10,209 nt of DNA, taken from positions 1-10,209 of the forward strand of contig CANAXK010000044.1 of the NCBI GenBank assembly GCA_947365485.1, in the 5' to 3' direction. This document shows positions 1 through 4,274 of the stretch, piece after piece. Both the position numbers and the translations under genes were made by a program. Numbering within the stretch: position 1 is the stretch's first letter; every line of letters begins with the position of its first letter. This DNA is from an uncultured bacterium. GTDB lineage: Bacteria; Cyanobacteriota; Vampirovibrionia; Gastranaerophilales; Gastranaerophilaceae. The notes under the pieces are model-generated. The model was given only the letters and a program-made list of their open reading frames with translations, did not search any database and was not told where the DNA came from.

Positions 1-314
1 TGCTCGGGATTCTATCAACAGTGCTCATGGTTTTGTTTGAAACCCCGACCCTCGATTCAATAATTGCGTGCAAAGTCCCGATTCTTTATGCCGGAGTTTT
101 GACCTGCGGTGTGGCGTACACGCTCCAGATTTACGGGCAGAAATACACAAATCCGGTTGTTGCATCGTTAATAATGTGCCTGGAATCCGTGTTTGCGGTA
201 TTGGGTGGAGCGTTGATTCTGGGTGAGACGATGACAATAAAAGAGCTTGTGGGGTGTGCGTTTATGATTGGCGCGGTTATTTTGTCGAATACAAAGGCGG
301 AGAAAAGGTTTTAA
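1..314 (+). CDS. EamA/DMT-family transporter, C-terminal part (5' end outside window)
   Basis: The frame is open from base 3 to a TAA at 312-314, so this is the tail of a gene that starts left of the window; the GTG at 21 is an internal Val codon, not a start. About 103 residues are visible. They are strongly hydrophobic and form roughly the last three or four membrane helices. The pattern is the typical EamA C-terminal half: an A-G-V-L-T-C-G-V-A-Y helix, then a helix around N-P-V-V-A-S-L-I, the conserved L-E-S-V-F-A-V-L-G-G stretch, G-E-T, and a final helix ending S-N. Proteins of this drug/metabolite transporter superfamily are inner-membrane exporters or exchangers of small metabolites; the substrate cannot be told from this fragment. 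The gene converges on rpsA, with a palindromic terminator between them. Confidence 0.85.
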   Translation, partial: LGILSTVLMVLFETPTLDSIIACKVPILYAGVLTCGVAYTLQIYGQKYTNPVVASLIMCLESVFAVLGGALILGETMTIKELVGCAFMIGAVILSNTKAEKRF

Positions 315-318
315 ATTG

Positions 319-367
319 CCCCTCACCCCAACCTCGCCCCTTCGGGGTCTCTCCCGTAGGGCGAGGG
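319..367 (+). repeat. GC-rich palindromic intergenic repeat, copy A
   Basis: Starts just after the transporter stop codon. It opens with CCCCTCACCCC and contains two competing palindromes: CCTCGCCC (332-339) with GGGCGAGG (359-366), and CCCC-TTC-GGGG (337-347). The opening motif recurs on the opposite strand at 1496-1530, on the other side of rpsA. This kind of sequence is a widespread REP-like intergenic element, often responsible for spurious short ORFs; that statement is general knowledge, while the palindromes and the second copy are visible here. Confidence 0.7.
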
Positions 368-381
368 AGTCATAGAAATAA

Positions 382-410
382 GAAGGGGGCGAACTTCGTT
401 CGCCCCCTTC
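382..410. terminator. Bidirectional intrinsic terminator between the transporter and rpsA
   Basis: A perfect 13-bp inverted repeat (382-394 with 398-410) around a 3-base loop, with five consecutive G:C pairs in the stem. Read on the minus strand it begins five bases after the rpsA stop codon and is followed by a T-rich TTATTTCT stretch. Read on the plus strand it follows the transporter gene, and the downstream bases (ATTCATTATTTC) are moderately T-rich. Convergent genes with one shared hairpin fit a two-way terminator; the minus-strand direction looks stronger. Confidence 0.8.
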
Positions 411-415
411 ATTCA

Positions 416-1468
416 TTATTTCTGAATATCTTTTACGCTTAATGCGATTCTGTGTTCTTTTGGAGTGAATTTCTTGATTAGAACATCAACTTCTGAACCC
501 ACTTTGAACATGTTGAACGGATTAACGTTTTCGTCTGACATTTCTGAAACAGGAAGCAATGCTTCTACGCCAGGGAAGATGTTAATGAAAGCGCCGAAAG
601 TTGTCACTTTGTTTACAGTACCTTTAACAACCTGACCTTCTTCAAACTGGCCTTCGATTTGCTGCCAAGGGTTTTCGCCCATTCTCTTAAGTGAAAGTGA
701 AATTCTCTTAAGTTCTGTATCAATCTTAATGATTTTAACTTCGATTGTGTCACCAAGAGTGATTACATCAGAAGGATGCTTGATTCTCTGCCAAGAGATT
801 TCAGAGATAGGAAGCAAGCCGTCAATGCCGTTGATGTCAACGAAAGCACCAAAGTCAGTGATTCTTACTACGTTACCTGAAACAACCTGATCTTCTTCAA
901 GTGAAGAAAGAACGTTGTCAACAACCTGATCTCTCTGCTCAGCAACAGCCTGTCTTTGAGAAAGGATAAGTTTGTTTTTCTTAGGATCAGCTTCAAGAAC
1001 CTTAACTTCGATTTTTGTATCAATAAGCCCGTCGAACGGAGTGCCGGTTCTAAGTTGAGAAGAAGGGATGAAGCCCTTTAGGTCTGCAACGTCAACAAGA
1101 ACGCCGCCTTTAACAGTTGAAACAACCTTAGCAAGGATTGTATCGCCCTGAATCTTAGCGTCGTTAAGCTGTGCCCATGCCTGAGCAAATGCGATTCTCT
1201 TCAATGAGAGCTGCATAGCATCGTCGTTGTTTTCTTCTTTCAATACATAAAATTCTCTTGTATCACCAACTTCAAGCTCGGTAATGTCGCTTGAAAGTTC
1301 TCTGTTTGGAAGGTAGGCTTCCATTTTAGCGCCTTTAACGCTTACAAGATAACCGTCTGATTCTTTCTTGATAACTGTACCTTCTACGATATCAGCCACT
1401 GTGTTAGTTTTAGCAAAGCTTTCTTCTAACAGCATTTCAAATTCGTCACGAATTTCTGTAGTTGTCAT
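416..1468 (-). CDS. rpsA: 30S ribosomal protein S1, four S1 domains
   Basis: A 350-residue protein made of four OB-fold S1 RNA-binding domains at about residues 25-90, 106-172, 193-262 and 276-346. The last two are the most canonical, with the T-D-F-G-A-F-V-D and T-T-F-G-A-F-I-N signatures followed by L-L-P-[IV]-S-E. S1 on the 30S subunit helps bind and unfold mRNA leaders. Four domains is the shorter form, compared with six in E. coli. The start is set at the ATG of M-T-T-T-E-I-R-D: AAGGAGA lies 9 bases upstream. The frame stays open for 22 more codons to 1534, but that extension runs through a palindromic repeat and overlaps the ispH stop, so it is almost certainly not translated. The gene follows ispH on the same strand with a 62-base gap and ends at a strong terminator. 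Confidence 0.93.
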   Translation of the reverse strand: MTTTEIRDEFEMLLEESFAKTNTVADIVEGTVIKKESDGYLVSVKGAKMEAYLPNRELSSDITELEVGDTREFYVLKEENNDDAMQLSLKRIAFAQAWAQLNDAKIQGDTILAKVVSTVKGGVLVDVADLKGFIPSSQLRTGTPFDGLIDTKIEVKVLEADPKKNKLILSQRQAVAEQRDQVVDNVLSSLEEDQVVSGNVVRITDFGAFVDINGIDGLLPISEISWQRIKHPSDVITLGDTIEVKIIKIDTELKRISLSLKRMGENPWQQIEGQFEEGQVVKGTVNKVTTFGAFINIFPGVEALLPVSEMSDENVNPFNMFKVGSEVDVLIKKFTPKEHRIALSVKDIQK

Positions 1469-1470
1469 AA

Positions 1471-1494
1471 TTAATTGTCTCCTTTTTTGTACAT
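1471..1494 (-). other. Possible seven-codon leader ORF in the rpsA 5' region
   Basis: On the minus strand an ATG at 1492-1494 opens a reading frame for M-Y-K-K-G-D-N, then TAA at 1471-1473, two bases before the rpsA ATG. It is preceded by AAGGAG within the right arm of the repeat-derived hairpin, and the rpsA ribosome binding site lies inside its GGA-GAC codons. It could couple ribosome loading to S1 translation, or be chance. Only the sequence arrangement supports it. Confidence 0.25.
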
Positions 1495-1495
1495 T

Positions 1496-1530
1496 CCCCC
1501 TCTCCTTGAGGAGAGGGCCGGGGTGAGGTG
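1496..1530 (-). repeat. GC-rich palindromic intergenic repeat, copy B
   Basis: Lies between the ispH stop and the rpsA ribosome binding site. It holds an 8-bp perfect stem, CCCTCTCC (1498-1505) with GGAGAGGG (1510-1517), and a 4-base loop. Read on the minus strand it starts CACCTCACCCC, matching the start of copy A at 319 in inverted orientation. No T-tract follows the hairpin on either strand, so it is unlikely to terminate transcription. Its in-frame translation (T-P-H-P-G-P-L-L-K-E-R-G) is of the kind seen in many misannotated N-termini. Confidence 0.75.
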
Positions 1531-2397
1531 TCAACCCACTCCTTTTATTTTCGTTATAACTTTATCTATTATCGATTGTGGCGTTGACGCACCGGCTGTG
1601 ACCCCGATTGATTCAACCCCTATTAATAATTCTTTGTTAAGTTCACTGTCGTTTTCAATGTGAACCGTTTTGGTGCAACCTTTCAGAATCTCTGCAAGAT
1701 GGCTTGTGTTGGCACTCTTTCTTGAACCCACCACCACCATCAAATCGCTTTCTTTAGCAAGCTCTTTTGCTTCCTTCTGACGCATTGCTGTTGACTGGCA
1801 GATTGTGTTGTAGATTAAAAGTTCTTTTGCAAGCGTATTAAGGTGGCTCACAATCAAATTTAAAGACGAAACCATCTGGGTTGTCTGCACAACAACACCA
1901 ACATTGCGGTGCGACTTAATTTGAGCCTCGTAAGGCTCAAGCTCCTCGATAGTTGTTGCAACAACGACCTTGTCCGAGTACAAATCCGCATTAGCCTTGA
2001 TTGCCATGACTTCCGGATGGTTTGGTTTTCCAACAATCACAACAAAGTAATCGTTTTGAGCAAGCTCAATTGCGCGCTGCTGAACCTTCTTAACGTCAGG
2101 GCAAGTCAGGTCAACAACTTCAAATCCGGCTTTTTTGATTTGCTCAAAGACTTGAGGTGAAGCGCCATGGCTCCTTACAATACAGATTCCGTCTCCTTTT
2201 TCAGGAAGCTCGTAAATCGTTTTAATCCCTAAATTTTCCAACTCGTTAATAACATCCGTATTGTGAATCAATTCACCTAAGATGTAGACATTCTTGTCAG
2301 GATTTTCTTCTTTGAGTTTTTTTGCGGTCTCTACGGCTCTTTTTACCCCGTAGCAGAATCCGGCAAATTTGGCTAGTTTAATATTTGGATTACTCAA
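1531..2397 (-). CDS. ispH: 4-hydroxy-3-methylbut-2-enyl diphosphate reductase
   Basis: Cytosolic [4Fe-4S] enzyme of the last MEP-pathway step, reducing HMBPP to IPP and DMAPP. The 288 residues match the usual bacterial length of about 300. The three cluster-ligand cysteines are present: C15 (G-F-C-Y-G-V), C99 (L-T-C-P-D-V) and C200 (T-I-C-Q-S-T). Substrate-site residues are also visible: H45 in G-E-L-I-H-N, H77 in R-S-H-G-A, H127 and E129 in P-N-H-P-E, the S-A-N-T motif around 228-231, and S271 in G-A-S-T-P. The enzyme therefore looks intact. The start is a TTG at 2395-2397; no ATG or GTG lies in frame between it and the upstream TAG, and the N-terminus agrees with the family. No convincing Shine-Dalgarno sequence is seen. 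A sigma-70-type promoter lies about 50 bases upstream. rpsA follows, an arrangement also known from Clostridia, where the two can be fused. Confidence 0.95.
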   Translation of the reverse strand: MSNPNIKLAKFAGFCYGVKRAVETAKKLKEENPDKNVYILGELIHNTDVINELENLGIKTIYELPEKGDGICIVRSHGASPQVFEQIKKAGFEVVDLTCPDVKKVQQRAIELAQNDYFVVIVGKPNHPEVMAIKANADLYSDKVVVATTIEELEPYEAQIKSHRNVGVVVQTTQMVSSLNLIVSHLNTLAKELLIYNTICQSTAMRQKEAKELAKESDLMVVVGSRKSANTSHLAEILKGCTKTVHIENDSELNKELLIGVESIGVTAGASTPQSIIDKVITKIKGVG

Positions 2398-2448
2398 AAA
2401 TATGTAATTCGCTTTCTTAAGAACTAGAGGCTCTGCCTCAGTAATAAT

Positions 2449-2477
2449 ATTAAACTATAAATAAATTTATATGGCAA
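2449..2477 (-). promoter_or_regulatory. Sigma-70-type promoter for ispH-rpsA
   Basis: On the minus strand TTGCCA (2472-2477, one mismatch to TTGACA) and TTTAAT (2449-2454, one mismatch to TATAAT) are separated by exactly 17 AT-rich bases. Transcription would begin near 2442, giving a leader of about 45 bases before the TTG start of ispH. The leader contains a small 5-bp stem (2427-2431 with 2435-2439) of unknown meaning. The promoter lies in the only sizeable gap of this part of the block, which supports ispH-rpsA as a separate transcription unit. Confidence 0.5.
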
Positions 2478-2496
2478 GAGGGGGCGCAAACCACCG

Positions 2497-3219
2497 CTAG
2501 CCCCAATACTTATCCAGCCACTTCGTCGGCTTAATATACCGGAACCCGAGCTTCCCGAAATAACCCTTGTAAGCCTCTTCCGGAGTCGGCTTCCCGTGGA
2601 AAATAAGAATCTTTGCTTCTTCCGGGTCGCGCGGAACCTTGAACCAGCAGAGCGGAAATTTGTGCAGACACTGACGCTTGAAGCTTACTACCCAGTCTTT
2701 CGGCCAGTACTTTAACAAGCCCTTTCTGTCCATTTCATAAGAAAGGAATGCCTGCTCGTTCTTGTATCTCTTGCGGATGTCTTTACCTTCCTGATAGAAA
2801 TGCTCGATGATTTCTGGATGCTTGCCAACCTCAAAACGGAACACGGAAGAATTTCCGATAATGTCATGCGGAAAATCGTAGTCTTTTGAGATTAAGAAGC
2901 TGCCCTCAACCTCAAAAAACGGGTCAAGCGAGCCTCTGATAATTATGTCCAAATCAAGAAACAGAGCCGTACCTTTTAAATCAGAAAGCGGCGACGCAAA
3001 GAGCCCGAGCTTCTTCCACATTCTATCCGGAATACCCTCGTCATCCAGCTCCGGAAGCGGCCTGATTTCAACACCCTCGTCAATTCCTTCGGCGTTATCA
3101 GTGAAACACACGAATCTGTGAGGCAGAGTTAAGTTCTTCTCAACCATCTTGTAGAGCTTGTTTACGTATTCTGCTCCAAACTTTGTACCCCATTTAATAC
3201 AAATAACATTTCTTTCCAT
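2497..3219 (-). CDS. GT-A-type glycosyltransferase-like protein
   Basis: About 240 residues with no signal peptide or membrane span, so probably cytosolic. Three features suggest a GT-A nucleotide-sugar transferase related to family GT8. The N-terminus is a beta strand, V-I-C-I-K-W-G-T-K, followed by a Y-V-N-K-L-Y helix. A D-L-D motif sits in F-L-D-L-D-I-I-I-R-G-S-L-D-P-F (about residues 89-101 of the product), the usual metal and sugar-nucleotide site. Near the C-terminus, I-F-H-G-K-P fits the conserved HxGxxKP-like end of GT8 enzymes. Donor and acceptor are unknown. Two in-frame ATGs compete: 3225 and 3219. GGGAG lies only 3 bases before the first but 9 before the second, so 3219 is preferred. 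The gene follows the lipoprotein gene after a short gap without a terminator and may be the last gene of that operon. Its codons look more GC-rich than those of its neighbours. Confidence 0.75.
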   Translation of the reverse strand: MERNVICIKWGTKFGAEYVNKLYKMVEKNLTLPHRFVCFTDNAEGIDEGVEIRPLPELDDEGIPDRMWKKLGLFASPLSDLKGTALFLDLDIIIRGSLDPFFEVEGSFLISKDYDFPHDIIGNSSVFRFEVGKHPEIIEHFYQEGKDIRKRYKNEQAFLSYEMDRKGLLKYWPKDWVVSFKRQCLHKFPLCWFKVPRDPEEAKILIFHGKPTPEEAYKGYFGKLGFRYIKPTKWLDKYWG

Positions 3220-3260
3220 AATCATATACTCCCTGTGCAGTCAAGAATACCATAAATAAC

Positions 3261-4274
3261 CTAATTAAACAATTCTTTGTTAAGTTTATCCGCTCTTTTT
3301 TTGTAATCCTTGCCAGCAAACACAACCTCCGAGCGCTCTATCGCCTCCAAAAACGCCTCACCGCCCTTGATTTCGCAGTCTTTTCTTGCAGGAACAATCA
3401 AGCCGGTTTTTGCAAAATATTCAATGCTCTCTTTCGTAGAAAGATAATCAACAAGCTTAAACGCAGCCTCTTTGTGCTTAGAATCCTTAGAAACCGCCCA
3501 GCCAGAAGCGTCAGCAGGGACTTTGCCCGGAAAATTCACAACCGACCACGGAAATTCTGCGCTCTCTTCGATTTTCGGATACATCCATCTGCCTGAAAGA
3601 TAGAAAGCAATCTTCCCGTCCAGAAACATCTGCGCAAGAGTCTGACTCCCAACAGCAGCAGGAGTCGGCGCGTATTTGCCTTCAAGTTTTTTATAAAAAT
3701 CTACGCCCTTATCAATTGAGCCAAGAGTAAGCACATAAGGCATTGCCCAGAAAATATCTCTCTCGTAGCTGACTCCAAAAACATCTTTTGTGGTTGAACT
3801 CTGAACAAGTTTATAAAACTCGTCCATTGTCCAGTCTTTATCAGGATTTCCTTCTACCAGATTCTTGTTATAAAAAAACACCAGATTGGAAATATCTCTT
3901 GGAACAGCGTAGAGTTTTCCCTCATAGCTTAGAGCCTCAAGGCCTTGGGGATAGAAGTCTGATTTATCAAGCTCTTTGATTTCCTCGAGTTTTGAGGCAT
4001 AAACAGGGAGATAGATATTGTTTACAAAAATCACGTCAGGTGCCTGATTTGAGGCAAAGAGCAGGTGGATTTTCTGGAAATAATTTTGAGGGATGTGCAT
4101 AAAATTCACCCTGATTTTAGGATTATCGTTCTCAAAATCAGAAATCAAATGTTCCAGAATCTTTGTCTCTGTAATCGAGCCCCATGAAGAAAATGTCACT
4201 TCTTCTACATTGCTTTTAGTACAAGCGCATAGCATAAACGGTATCAGAAAAAGGATTAGCAGTTTTCTTAGCAT
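3261..4274 (-). CDS. Extracellular solute-binding lipoprotein, family 1 (sugar-type ABC substrate-binding protein)
   Basis: 337 residues. The N-terminus has a type II signal: M-L-R-K, a hydrophobic stretch, and lipobox L-C-A-C with C18 as the likely lipidated residue, so the mature protein is membrane-anchored outside the cytoplasm. The body follows the MalE/UgpB-like family 1 fold: an early F-S-S-W-G segment, A-P-D-V-I-F-V-N near the first domain crossover, the A-V-P-R-D...F-F-Y-N-K-N-L segment, W-T-M-D-E-F, a central S-G-R-W-M, and the late A-A-F-K-L-V-D-Y-L...V-P-A-R region. The family normally delivers sugars or similar solutes to an ABC permease, but no permease or ATPase gene is next to it. 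Its ATG overlaps the end of the large membrane-protein gene by 7 bases, indicating translational coupling. It may therefore act as a ligand sensor rather than a transport component; that is inference. Confidence 0.88.
   Translation of the reverse strand: MLRKLLILFLIPFMLCACTKSNVEEVTFSSWGSITETKILEHLISDFENDNPKIRVNFMHIPQNYFQKIHLLFASNQAPDVIFVNNIYLPVYASKLEEIKELDKSDFYPQGLEALSYEGKLYAVPRDISNLVFFYNKNLVEGNPDKDWTMDEFYKLVQSSTTKDVFGVSYERDIFWAMPYVLTLGSIDKGVDFYKKLEGKYAPTPAAVGSQTLAQMFLDGKIAFYLSGRWMYPKIEESAEFPWSVVNFPGKVPADASGWAVSKDSKHKEAAFKLVDYLSTKESIEYFAKTGLIVPARKDCEIKGGEAFLEAIERSEVVFAGKDYKKRADKLNKELFN

Noticed and set aside
1469..1534. N-terminal extension of S1 by 22 residues
   Set aside because: It is translated repeat sequence, overlaps the ispH stop codon, and the internal ATG at 1468 has a good ribosome binding site and matches the S1 family start.
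2481..2504. GGGGC...GCCCC inverted repeat as a terminator for the glycosyltransferase gene
   Set aside because: Only five base pairs around a 14-base interior, it overlaps the stop codon and no T-tract follows.
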